Shown here piece after piece: positions 22,060-32,299 of a stretch of DNA of 64,000 nucleotides (position 1 is the stretch's first letter; the number at the start of each line of letters is the position of its first letter). Under the pieces are notes generated by a model. The model made no database searches. It had not been told where the DNA came from and was given only the letters and a program-made list of their open reading frames with translations. Origin of the DNA: Xiphydria camelus (lineage: Eukaryota; Arthropoda; Insecta; Hymenoptera; Xiphydriidae); the NCBI GenBank assembly GCA_963678675.1, contig OY783199.1, positions 14,888,232 through 14,952,231 on the forward strand, written 5' to 3'. The translations under genes were made by a program, and so were the position numbers.

Positions 22060-23639
22060 CTAAGACAGCGGAGATTCTCTAAATATGTCGTGGCACTGCG
22101 CGAACAGTCTCTTGGAACAGGGCGAGCTGATGATGTTGGAATTAACCGATATGACGTTTTGACCAAATGTACGCGTGATACGTTTCATGTCCGGAGTCTG
22201 TAAAAACTTGGCGCTCGACTTCAAGCGCATGTATTCCCTCAAAGGCCGCTCGCTTCTGAAACCACACTTTTTTTTACTCACCGGTGTCTTTGCACCGCGT
22301 GGCGTACCGCACGCCGCGGTAGCCGGCAGTTTCGGATGCACTATGTTCAGTTCGCATTCTAAAGATAGGAAGTCATCGTTTTCATCTTGCAGTGGTTTCG
22401 TTTGTCTCCTCGCCAATCGAGCGGACCGTCTTCTCGGTCGGGATTCCTCCTCCAGGATTACATTCGGATCTATCAATTTAGACGACGCGCGAACGTTTTC
22501 CTTTTCATCGTCGTCGCTGCTGCAGTTTTTCTTTGTTGCTTTACTGTAAACTTCCTCGACGTTGCTTCGCACTTCCGACGCCGCATCCGTTTCTCGGACC
22601 GTTATTACTCCCGTTTCGCTCTCCCCGAACCCCTGCGGATCATGCCGCTCCTGCCGTAACATTAATACAGTCTCAGTCGCTTTACAATCTCTCCGTGAGT
22701 TTGCATCAGGCTCGTCCGCGTTGAGCTGCATATTTTCTACGACAGCCAAAATCTGCCTCATTTTATCGAGCTCCTCTTCGTACCTCCGAATCGAAAATTT
22801 CAAATTTGACTCAACGAGAAGGAGGCTCTCCATGTCTACGTAAACTTTCCGATCCAATTCAGCGGGAGCTGCATCCACCGTTGTCGGTCGATGGCGAGGA
22901 ACTGAAACACTAGTATTTCTCGAATCGACGTCTAAATTTTTCGGAGCGGTCGTCCGGGAATTGGCTTGGTGCAATTCTTGATGATTTCTCACTTTATGGG
23001 AATTACAGATAGGTGGACCCAGGCGTACGTCCATTGCTTTCCCGTGCGGTTTCGAAAGCTTAGTAATAACTGTTGGTCTCCGAAGATTCTGTGCCGGACC
23101 GTCGGAACTAGTGTTTTCGTTATTTTTATCGTCATTAACGGATATTACACTCTCAATCGATGGGTGTTGATTTTCTGCGCTTGTACTCGCACGGTCGAGC
23201 GTATTTACGGCTTCCGTTGTTGCCGTTGTGACCGCTGCTACTGCATCCGCTCGATCGTGCAAACGAGTGATACCTGAATTTTCATCACCGTTTTCGTCGA
23301 GAATGGCGAGCACATTGGAGCGTTCTTCCTGCTCGTTAAATTTTTCAGACCGCCTCTGTGACGAGAAACGATGTGTACACGTATATCTATTCTTTATCGT
23401 GTTAGGTGGTAGCAGAAAACTCTTTCTAACAGGCTTCTTGTCTCTATGCGTATCCGTTGCAGCGGACGGCGACGATCCGTCGACCGTTCCATTCCTTCGA
23501 CCTTCTTTGTGGGAACAGGGACCGCTCTCGACTGTAGACCGCCTCGGAAGATTGTAGACGACATCCAATCTTCGGCGTACATTATTTTTAGGCGATTTCA
23601 GCAATTCGCGTACGTAACCGGTTTCCAATTTCCATGCTA
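22060..23639 (-). CDS. Hypothetical protein, basic C-terminus, KEN and RxxL motifs
   Basis: A long open frame (about 520 codons) with no ATG at its 5' end; the first listed codon is TTG. A TATAG splice acceptor lies just before the open stretch (about 23639), so an upstream exon probably supplies the start. The protein is low-complexity and hydrophilic. A short predicted helix lies mid-protein (about 275-305, SIRRYEEELDKMRQIL). Further on come an EKENV sequence (KEN box), a RRRSARLARR basic patch, and a conserved-looking C-terminus with RPLREYMRL, which fits an RxxL destruction box. These features are common in mitotic regulators degraded by the APC/C, but I do not recognise the family. The reverse-strand frames here are shadows. 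Confidence 0.6.
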
Positions 23640-24510
23640 TAATTGTAAGAAAGAAATTTCATGGCAATCAATTCGCGCCAACTCGAATGACGTATCAAGG
23701 CGAGACTGTAGATTACCGACCCGACTTCTTTTGGCTTAATTCGCGATTCCGGCTACCACTGTAACAAGCCTGTGATATTCTTACAGGCTGAGCTCGTTCT
23801 GCTCTCCTCTTTCCCTGAAGTATATCATAGATCAGTAATAATTCTTGTCCTTGTAAATAAAGAAGTGTATAACCAAAATATCAACCGTCAAAGTTGCCGC
23901 TTCGACACAGCCGTCTCTTCCAAAGACATCATCGTACTCTGGCAACAATTCGCGAACTTTGACCGGTTGGCTTTTCCGACCGCGCGAATCTACGTAAAAT
24001 GGAAGACATTGAATAATTTATTTAACGTTACTCCAAAAGTCGGTTGCAAAAACGATCTTACCTTCCTGAATTTGCATAACGTTCAAATGTGGTTCGAGCG
24101 GAAACTAACCGATTGAAGTATAGAAGCCCAAAAAAGCCACACTCTTTAGGTGTAGTATGATTACCAGTAGGAAATCCGCAGGAATTGTTCATCGGTATGA
24201 TACCCACATTTGTTACGAAATTAAAGCAGACACCCAACTACACTCGTGGGTGCGTGCATTTCCGTGTCACACCTCCTTCTATTCCTTTTACGATTGATCA
24301 TCAATTTAATTGACAAATAAACGTTCGTGTTTACTGCATAACGCGGTCAAGTGTCTTAACTGTCATATTTGAATGGGCTAGGAATCGCAAAATATCTCCC
24401 GCTAGGTAGGTACTGCTGGAGTGAACGACCACGGATAATAGAAACCTAAAAGGTGAACGACTGCCGTAGCGCGGCATGAAAAATGATATCGGTGGCGGCG
24501 GCAATGACAC
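23640..24510. other. Intergenic, no gene called
   Basis: A plus-strand frame at 23772-24116 has no recognisable domain or splice context and is not called. The missing first exon of the minus-strand gene at 22060-23639 may lie here. Confidence 0.3.
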
Positions 24511-24646
24511 GGGGTTCAGATGGGTGCGGAAGACTTGCGGAGTGCGGAATGCGGAAACACCGTTAGCCAATCAGCTCTTCCGCGTGCGTACTGCCTGCCA
24601 ATCCGCATGCCGCACTCCGCATGCTTTCCGCACCCATCTGAATCCC
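24511..24646. mobile_element. Palindromic miniature element
   Basis: TTCAGATGGGTGCGGAA at 24515 is mirrored by TTCCGCACCCATCTGAA. The interior is rich in TGCGGAATGCGGAA/CCGCATGC words. The total is about 136 bp. Confidence 0.8.
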
Positions 24647-24703
24647 GCTTGACTCTAGCGCGAACTGCCATCGGGTTCGCGCTCTTTATTTCACTGCCGT
24701 TGC

Positions 24704-25258
24704 CGATTGGGAATTCAAGAGAAGCGGTACTCACTCTGGTGGCTATAATGGTGAACTAGTTTCTGCCACATTATTTCCTAACCACACAATTGGGGACTGT
24801 AAAACACACCTTTTTATCGATTGTTTACCATTGATTTTTATTAATTTTGTGCCTCTCGTTTACTGTTGTTCTTTTCTAATTTGATACTACTATAATGACA
24901 GAGTGGCAGTGGTTAGACACAAGTGGACACAAAATTAAACCATTAGCTCTTTCTGCTGGAGCCTGCCAATCAGTCGGTGGTTCTAATAGAAGTGTGTCGA
25001 CCATAGGACTTGTATCATGAATGGAAAGCGCCCAATGTGGCAGAAACTGGTTCCAGTAATAGCCACCTGTAGGCCTATTCTGTAACTCGTTACGATCCGT
25101 AACGACGGTTGTCGTTAGCATTAGTCCAATCAGGACCCCCATCACAACGGAATACTTGATCCTGATTGGACTAATGCTAACGACAACCGTCGTTACGGGC
25201 CGTAACGAGTTACAGAATAGGCCTACTGGCGCTGCGACTCTTAATTTGAATTCCCAAT
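24704..25258. mobile_element. TIR element carrying a nested palindrome
   Basis: TTGGGAATTCAA near 24708 is mirrored by TTGAATTCCCAA near 25247. GGTGGCTATAATGG (24739) is mirrored by the TAATAGCCACC region at 25057. A second palindrome (25072-25223) has been inserted into its right half. Confidence 0.65.
25072..25223. mobile_element. Near-perfect palindrome with TA duplication
   Basis: 152 bp beginning GGCCTATTCTGTAACTCGTT and ending with its complement, flanked by TA at 25070-25071 and 25224-25225. Arms of about 60 bp continue through CGACGGTTGTCGTTAGCATT. Confidence 0.85.
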
Positions 25259-25444
25259 ACCATTTTCATGCGCCACTAGCCTACGTCCTTGAGAATCGCT
25301 CTGCCTTATGGGTACTACCTATGTAACTTCCTCATATCCGCCTCCCTAATCTACCGTGGAATTTTCTCAGTCAGAGAAAATGTCAGACTTTTCCGCGACG
25401 TATCGGGTCGAGTCGAAAATGTTGGGCAAGTGTAATCCTCAATC

Positions 25445-26250
25445 ATGGAAGTTGTAGAGTTAGCCGAGGAACCAGCAACGAGAAATCAATTCACAGTCGA
25501 CGATCTGGATATCGAAATTCTTCCGCTGATCTACGAAATAATTCGAAGGTTCGTGAGCTATTCCACAAGTCAATAATTATTACACGGTTTCTTCGTAGAC
25601 GCGCAACCCCGAGCTTGGTGCTTCCACGTATGTACCTATGTACGTACAAAGTTGATGCGTAAATACATTGCTATTATTAGCGTGTATGCCGTATATACGC
25701 GATACAGAAGCGCCCTAGTCAGAAATTGTAATTCGTGCCACCTTTAGAAATCTGTTGACGTAGTACTCGTTTGCTCTTGTGTAACGCTATCGGATCGTTT
25801 CTCTGTATAAATACTCTATCCCTAACGCGCGTCTCTCGTTCCTTGGTTAGCGTGGAGAGAGATCCGCACGACACCAATCAAAAGGCAAAGGAGTCTCAAG
25901 ATACCAGTCACAAGATATTGGAGCTACAGAAGAAATTGGATTCTGCGAGGGCACAGGTTAGCGACTAGAGTATTTTTCACTTTTTCAATAGTCTGTAATT
26001 CCAGAGAGAATTTTTTGAGAATACCTGTGAAATGAAAAATAGAAACTGCTGATAGGTCATAGCTCCCCCACTCGTAATTGATAACAACGCACGTCCTCGT
26101 GTTTTGCAGATTAAACGATTGCCAGGAATAGAATACAGCAAAGACGAGCAATTGCGTAAGCTAGAGACCCTGCGCAAGCAGCTCAGACTGAAGAGAGAGC
26201 TTTTGTCGAAGTATCGTAACATGTGCACATTGGAAGTACCCAAAGCATAA
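25445..26250 (+). CDS. MED9: Mediator of RNA polymerase II transcription subunit 9
   Basis: Three exons: 25445-25548, 25851-25956 and 26110-26250, all with GT-AG introns and matching phases, giving 115 aa. MED9 is a small subunit of the Mediator middle module, a nuclear bridge between activators and RNA polymerase II. The identifying run is IEILPLIYEIIR, then SVERDPHD, then a coiled coil (HKILELQKKLDSARAQ) and IKRLPGIEYSKDEQLRKLE, in the order and at the length seen in animal MED9. The start is the first ATG; the N-terminal 18 residues are variable in the family. The stop is 27 nt before the next ORF, with no AATAAA between, so it probably shares a transcript with the two genes downstream. 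Confidence 0.93.
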
Positions 26251-26277
26251 AGAAACTCGAGTGAAAGAGAAGTCAGG

Positions 26278-26544
26278 ATGATCCTCAGATTTATCATGCG
26301 TTATTTAGCCAACAACGAACAGCTGATCAATAAATTGGCAGAATCCAAACCCGTAAGGAGCGCAGCTCGATTGGTGGTGTACATTCTGACCAGAAGCAGC
26401 ACATTGAGCGGCAGGCATCGGCTGCCATCTGACCCGACAGAATTTGGGAAACAGTTGCGTGAAATCGCCCAAAAGTTTTCGACGAATCTGAAGAAGGAGG
26501 TGCAGAGCGCGAGGGAAGAATTAGCGAAGAAGCGACAAGAGTAA
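26278..26544 (+). CDS. NCBP2AS2-homologue small protein
   Basis: A single-exon 88-aa protein beginning MILRFIMRYLANNEQLINKL, then PVRSAARLVVY and a basic amphipathic C-terminal helix with EVQSAREELAKKRQE. Length, the Arg-rich N-terminus and the NNEQL...PVRSAARL arrangement match the conserved animal microprotein known in human as NCBP2AS2. Its biochemical role is not settled. Start choice: the ATG at 26278 with AGG immediately upstream; the preceding MED9 stop is at 26250. It lies between MED9 and YIPF3 with gaps of 27 and 53 nt and no room for an ordinary promoter. Confidence 0.85.
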   Translation: MILRFIMRYLANNEQLINKLAESKPVRSAARLVVYILTRSSTLSGRHRLPSDPTEFGKQLREIAQKFSTNLKKEVQSAREELAKKRQE

Positions 26545-26597
26545 GAGCAACGGTAACGACGACGACGCTTTGACAACGCGAATCACTTCTTTCGATC

Positions 26598-27275
26598 ATG
26601 TCGCACGAGGGGTTAACGAGCGGCAAAATCAGCTATGCTCGGTTCGCGGGATCGACCTCTTTTGGGAAACGTTATTTGAGCGTCGCTCCCCGCGACATCG
26701 CGGAGCGAATAATCGCATCTCTAGGACCGCCTTGCGGCAGTTTGTTCGCGAGGACAGACGTGGATTTAGTCGGACCGATGCTCGCAATCCTCTTTCTCGT
26801 CGCTGTTGTACATCGTGGTTTCACTAGCAAAGATGCGGACTCCGGCGATACCGCGTCTTCCCCCATCAACGTAATATTGGCCTACGCGTTACTCATGCCC
26901 GTCTTCAGTTTTCTCTTGTGTCGACTGAGCAAAGCGAGGATCGGATTTTGGGATCTGACCGGTCTCTTCGGGTACTCTTTATATTCTTACGTGATTATCT
27001 TGGGCGTCAGCTTCCTCGTTTATCAGGAGGAAAGTAATTCTTTCTTCTTCCTATGTCTATTCGTATTCGGCGGGCCCAGTGCCCTTAGAATATGTATCCT
27101 TCTCCTGAATACGATCCCTAAACCTGCTGCGAGGCTTCTGATATGCTCTACCCTAGTGACGATTCACTTGTTGTTTCTTATATTTCTACATTTCGTCTAT
27201 ATGCATCCAACGTTCGTGTACGGGGTTGGCGCTATCAAGCGTACTTTGAACGTGGAAGAAGGCAGTGCCGCGTAA
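26598..27275 (+). CDS. YIPF3: YIPF3-like Yip1-domain membrane protein
   Basis: 225 aa in one exon. After about 55 soluble residues, DLVGPMLAILFLVAVV opens the Yip1 domain. Four further hydrophobic segments follow at about 88-105, 120-145, 148-170 and 180-200, including LTGLFGYSLYSYVIIL, a signature of the family. FGGPSALRICILLL and the HLLFLIFLHFVY segment resemble YIPF3, which in animals forms a Golgi complex with YIPF4 and is implicated in cargo trafficking. Human YIPF3 is longer at both ends (350 aa), so this insect form has a short N-terminus. The start lies 53 nt after the NCBP2AS2 stop. AATAAA at 27303 may terminate the common transcript. Confidence 0.85.
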   Translation: MSHEGLTSGKISYARFAGSTSFGKRYLSVAPRDIAERIIASLGPPCGSLFARTDVDLVGPMLAILFLVAVVHRGFTSKDADSGDTASSPINVILAYALLMPVFSFLLCRLSKARIGFWDLTGLFGYSLYSYVIILGVSFLVYQEESNSFFFLCLFVFGGPSALRICILLLNTIPKPAARLLICSTLVTIHLLFLIFLHFVYMHPTFVYGVGAIKRTLNVEEGSAA

Positions 27276-28173
27276 ATCCCCGTAGACGAATGCGGAAATT
27301 ACAATAAATGTGTACGCGTACGTATCTCTCGCGATATCAACCTTAACGAATCAAGTTTCTTTCTTGCCAAACGAAATATGTATAGAACGACGTTTCCCTT
27401 CGTACATACGTGTGTGTATATATTTATACGTATACCCGGGACAGCTGGGTTCATTGGGTTTATAAAATAAACGCGCGTACTACATTTTATTATAGGATTC
27501 CAAAGTGCTCTACTATTATTGCGAGTGACGCCGTGAAGAACTGACATTTATATTACAAAATATTTATAAGAACGTTTCGCGGGTTATTGATTATCGTGTT
27601 CGAAAGTAGCTAATACCCTCCGACGGTGTAACGCGAATGGAAAAGCAGACGGACCTTTTTCTGTACGCAAGTCGCCAGCATGCGTAGTGCATACGTGCGT
27701 ACGCACGTATTCCCCACGCCTACGGTGGTACGATAGTCACGCGAAATATTGGCCCGATTCATAAAATAACCCGCAATTTATTTCTCCAAATCACAGCTCG
27801 CGATGGTTTTCCGAATATTCATCGTTGGAGAATACAGGGGACTTCGATTTTTTGCTCCGCGATCTCGTAATCGGTTCTATAACACTGACGACAAACAGCT
27901 CAGCTGATTGATCGAACGTCCTTGGATTGCAACACCGAATAAGTTGATCACCGCCGTCGAAGGATATCCAGTTCCTTTGAATCGCGAATACGCGAGACGT
28001 TATCTTCTTCCCGATGAAGAGCGGTACGAAGATCGCGGCGTGGATGCTCGACGCGCAACTCCGTGTACTCGATTCATCGATTCGAATAAACTTTCACCGG
28101 TTCGCTTCGTTACGCGGCGTACGACAAATTAAACCATTGTACCAGGTATGTAGAATTTGTACATAAAAGTTCT
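27276..28173. other. Convergent intergenic region between YIPF3 and GTPBP1
   Basis: Presumed 3' flanks of both genes. No RNA gene, transposon or further ORF with support was seen. Confidence 0.5.
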
Positions 28174-30942
28174 TTAAACTTTAGTAGGAGGATTTTGTTC
28201 CGAAAGAGGTTGTACGGTACCGCTCGTACCGGTGTACGTTCTTCCGCCCCTACGTCCTCTACCCTTCTTGTTCGCTGATCCAGAGCCCGCTCTCTGCGGT
28301 GTATTTTCACGTTTATCGGCCTGAGCCACGAATGTCGAATTTGGATCCGTTACATCAGATATCTGGCGGAATAAACGAGCGAACACATGTATATCGCGAG
28401 ACGAACGCGTCGTTTTTTACGCCAGCACGAGAGACTTACTTGGGGCAGAGGGACGGCCGATTGACCGTTCAGCCGATTGTGTTGGACCTTGTTCGGTTTG
28501 CTCGCTCTGGACGTCTGCGAGCTTCCAGGCCCCGAGTACGGTATAAGTCGTAGCACGTTACCCACCGCCTTCGTCCGGCCCTCCCTGAACACCATTCTCT
28601 GCCCGGGTTTTATATACTCGGGATGTTTGATAAATCTGAAGTGTACGAGAGCTTTGTCTCCCGTTCGCAGACAATCTTGCGACATCGAGAGTATGGAGGC
28701 AGTTTGTCTTATGCTTCCGCAGTGCACTGTAACGGCGTCGGTGGTCGGATCAGAAAACGCACGGCACTTGGGCTCATTTTCCCGCGCGCTTAAGAAAACG
28801 ATCGGCTTACCCATCGCTTGGTAGCGTGAGCTAATCGTGGTCGGATGGTGCAGTACCAAAATTTCACCCTCGAATTCCCAACAGGCCTGGGGATTCAGCA
28901 CCGGCGACACCATCACCATACCTTTCCGTATTTGAGATCTCTTGATCTTCTTCAGAGCAAAGCTGGCCGTTTGACCGCCGCGTACCTCTCGCACTGGCAT
29001 TCGTTTTCTGTGAATGCTCTTCACCGCGATCGGCACAAAGTGACCCAGCGGATCCGGTCCCAACAGCAGCATATCGTTCAACTTTATAACGCCTTTGAGA
29101 GTCGTCCCGGAGACTACCGTTCCTACACCCTGTCAAATTGCGCAAATCGTTTTTATTATGATTTCACCAAAACGGTGGAAACCCGAGGCGATGCTTACCG
29201 GGACCGAATACGTATCATCGATTTGAAATTCTGCCGGTTCGTCGTCGTGACTAGTGATTCTCGCCGTTAGTAAATTGAGGAACATCTTTAGAAGATTCAA
29301 ATTTTCCCCGTTTACGTTCGACACTTGAAATATCGGACACAGCCTGAGAAATTGTTTGAGCGGAACTCGGTCAGATATCGACCGTTCTATCGATCTCGGA
29401 GCTTGGTACGCAACGTGTCTCACCTCTCGGAAACGAAGTTGGTGGCACCGATGACAACGTCGTCCGGGCTCTTCACCATAACCGGCACTTTCCTGCAACC
29501 AGGCGACTTGAGAATTCTAACGAGCAGTCGCAAGTTCTCCTGCAGTACGTTGGGAGGGCACATGTCGATTTTAGTCACCACGACGAACACGGGTACCGAT
29601 AGAGCCAGTGCCAGGCCCAAATGCTCCTTCGTCATGCCAACTATACCCGCGTTTGCGCCTACCATCAACATGCCTGGAACAATTACGGTGAGAGAGAGAG
29701 AGAGAGAGAGAGGAAGAATTGCTAAAACTGAATTCTCGCAGACTTGGCGGTTTCACAAGAAAGACGTCATCGCTCACCAAAGTCCGGAGCGTGTCCGGTC
29801 ATTCCAAAAACGGTCGTCTTGAGATAACGCTCGTGTCCCGCCAGATCGATGAACGTAATGACTTTGGAAGATTTCTCGCATATCTTCACCCAGTCCAGAG
29901 AACCGTGTTCCGGTTTGTTCACGACATTGCCTGGAGAAATGCGCGCGTGATACGCAACTACGAGATCCGCCAGCCGCGCCCCCGTTAATCGTAGCGTCTA
30001 CGGGACAACCTACCGACGCTATCGAATCCGAGTATGTCGTTCCCCACCGAGCTCGTACGTCCCGTCTCGGCTTCGTGCTTATGCCGGAATAGCCTCTGAC
30101 GCGCCAATCCGCGACCATTGTCCAGTTCCCCGTGCGTCAGGACACCCAGAAGCGTAGACTTTCCAGCGTCCACATTGCCGACCACAGCTACTCTGAAATT
30201 CGACGAGAAACGATGCCGTTGCTTCAACATATCTGTTATTTCCAATATCCCTTTCGCACGCCGAGACCGAACGGTTGGTCTTCGAGCGTTCGCGACTGGG
30301 AGAATTATGATACCGGTTCATCAACCTGATCTCTAGGAAATCTTGTCGATCCAAGCGTCTTCGTACTAGATATTGTCCCGTGAGACCCTGGTCGACTTTT
30401 CTGCGTCGTAAAAGGACGCAGTCGGCTTCTAATGTAGCGGCGAGGGATTGAAGGGTCGCGACGGACGCCTCGTACTCGTCCTCCTTCAAGCCATCCTCCG
30501 AACCGTCTTTAGAGATTGAACGGAGAATTTCATACCGCCGTCGAGATATGAACTTTATAATTACGCCAAAAGTTTGCCCAAAAGAAAGAAAAAAAGAAAG
30601 AAAGCAAGCAAGTAGGCAGGCAGGCAACCAAACGAACCTTCTCCGCTGCCGATATCGAAAATGGTTTCGCTCCCGCCGTCTTGAACTCTTTCTTTCAGAC
30701 GTCTCAGTAACAATTCGTATTGGTCCTCGGTCGGGCTCACCAGCACATCCTTAGAATTGTTCAACGCCAATCAATGAGCAAGGTCTTTTGACAACTTGGG
30801 AAGCACGAATAGTTTGACCGGAAAATTAATCCCAACATACCTTTCCCCTTATGCTGGAGTAATCCACCGTCGAGGCGGACGCTTCATCTTTCTCGAGCAT
30901 CGAGCCGATCGTCGGCAAAGCGCTCGACTCTACAGTTGTCAT
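28174..30942 (-). CDS. GTPBP1: GTP-binding protein 1, translational GTPase
   Basis: Ten exons on the minus strand: 30942-30841, 30749-30638, 30506-30326, 30192-30014, 29930-29778, 29673-29424, 29343-29199, 29129-28811, 28726-28440 and 28362-28174. All are GT-AG, phases agree throughout, and they give 638 aa (human about 669). GTPBP1 is a cytosolic EF1A/Hbs1-related GTPase linked to tRNA delivery, ribosome rescue and exosome-dependent mRNA decay. The GTPase motifs are intact: GNVDAGKS (137-144), DLAGH (220-224) and TKID (276-279). EF-Tu-like domains follow, with [16 protein letters not shown] and the [10 protein letters not shown] end. The C-terminus is Gly/Arg-rich ([10 protein letters not shown]). 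The intron at 28727-28810 is 84 nt and stop-free in frame. A (GA)n run lies in the intron at about 29690. Confidence 0.95.
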
Positions 30943-31493
30943 ACTAAAGGACAGACGAACGGACGACTCCAACGATGTTGCGATACCCCTCTGCGACGTT
31001 TCAGCGTTCGCTCTCCACTCGTACTGAGAGCGTATCTCTTTTGAGTACTTTCTGATACCAGGATCTACGCCTATCGGTTAACATTCCAATTGAAAGAAAT
31101 GCCACTGGATGGCAGGAACGTGCTTGGCTCGCAGCTCCGCTCTTTACCATAAAACTGATTTTCCGTGATTCTGTAAATAGAATTCAACATTAAAATACAT
31201 TACCATTTGTTTCGGAAAAATGAGTTTTAGTAGGAGGGAGCAAACTAATCGGAGTACGTATAGTACATTTTCATATTCACTCTTTTCTTCAACCTATCCA
31301 CCTATGTACATCTCTACGTATATCACTAGCTGCATGATCTGTTGCTTTCGCAGTATTACTACGCGTATATTTAAATGATGCAACTTATTTTAGATTCGTA
31401 AACGTCTACCAAAGATAAACATATTGTCAAGTTCTACCCTGCCAAACGGATCGACCCATTCTATTTCGAAATACATACATATTAGTAGCATCG

Positions 31494-31907
31494 ATGGGCA
31501 AACAACCCTACGAAGTCAACGAGAATAAAGCTTACCATATCAGAGTCGATACTTCTGTAATTAATTCCATAATTGTTGATGTAAATGCGCAATCCGTCAC
31601 ACAACTTGGCTTATTGCTGCTGAAGGATGAAACTGTAGTACAGGTGGAGGGGAGCTACAAATGCGAATCGTATGTATGCATATGTATATATGTATGCAGC
31701 TTCAACACATACACATCATGGATTGAATATGAATTGGAGGGGTGCATTTCTGCAAAAATATTTATCTCTACCTTCTCGAGCGCAGATTGGCCAAACGAAG
31801 CCGAAACTCTCGTTCTCGAGCTCTCATTGGTGGAAGGAAACTTGAATTTGAAAGGTGAAATTTTCACCTCCACGGAGAATCTTGTACGGATATCTTCGGT
31901 GGAATAA
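31494..31907 (+). CDS. Hypothetical ORF, weak
   Basis: A 137-codon open frame starting MGKQPYEVNENKAYHI. The first 50 codons have balanced composition (NSIIVDVNAQSVTQLGLLLL); the part after a possible GT donor near 31645 is less protein-like. No family is recognised. It lies between the divergent GTPBP1 and Josephin genes and ends just before a palindrome. It could be an exon of an unannotated gene or chance. Confidence 0.2.
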   Translation: MGKQPYEVNENKAYHIRVDTSVINSIIVDVNAQSVTQLGLLLLKDETVVQVEGSYKCESYVCICIYVCSFNTYTSWIEYELEGCISAKIFISTFSSADWPNEAETLVLELSLVEGNLNLKGEIFTSTENLVRISSVE

Positions 31908-31916
31908 CACACACAC

Positions 31917-32115
31917 ATACGGAACAGTACGACGATGGGGTATCTAGGGAACGTGCGAGTGCAAGTGAGAATATACTGTGACGGCATAAGAGCCTCTCTG
32001 TCTCAAACTTGTCCAGAAAATTGTGTGCAACAGAGAAGCTCTTATGCCGTCACCGTGTGTTCTCACTCGCACTTATCCGTTCCCTAAATCCCCTACCTCG
32101 TACTGTTCTGTGCAT
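31917..32115. mobile_element. Palindromic miniature element
   Basis: About 85-bp arms: ACGGAACAGTAC, TCTAGGGAACG and GACGGCATAAGAGC are mirrored by GCTCTTATGCCGTC, the ACTCGCACTTATCCGTTCCC region and GTACTGTTCTGTGC. It is located in the presumed promoter region of the Josephin gene. Confidence 0.8.
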
Positions 32116-32299
32116 GCATACGCACTTGGAGCGCGACGAGGTTATATTTATCAGTGTACAAATTCAAACGAAAACTGATTTGTTCTTACAATTTTCATAC
32201 GTTATTCCAAAAGTACGAAACTTCTTAACCGTAATAATATATTAGACGATTGTATTGACAGAATCATAGTATGCAACTGTTAAAAGTCAACTGTTTGAT

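Noticed and set aside
22175..23277. Several plus-strand frames
   Set aside because: Shadows of the minus-strand gene at 22060-23639.
23772..24116. 114-codon plus-strand frame upstream of the minus-strand gene
   Set aside because: No domain, no splice or promoter context, and composition not clearly coding.
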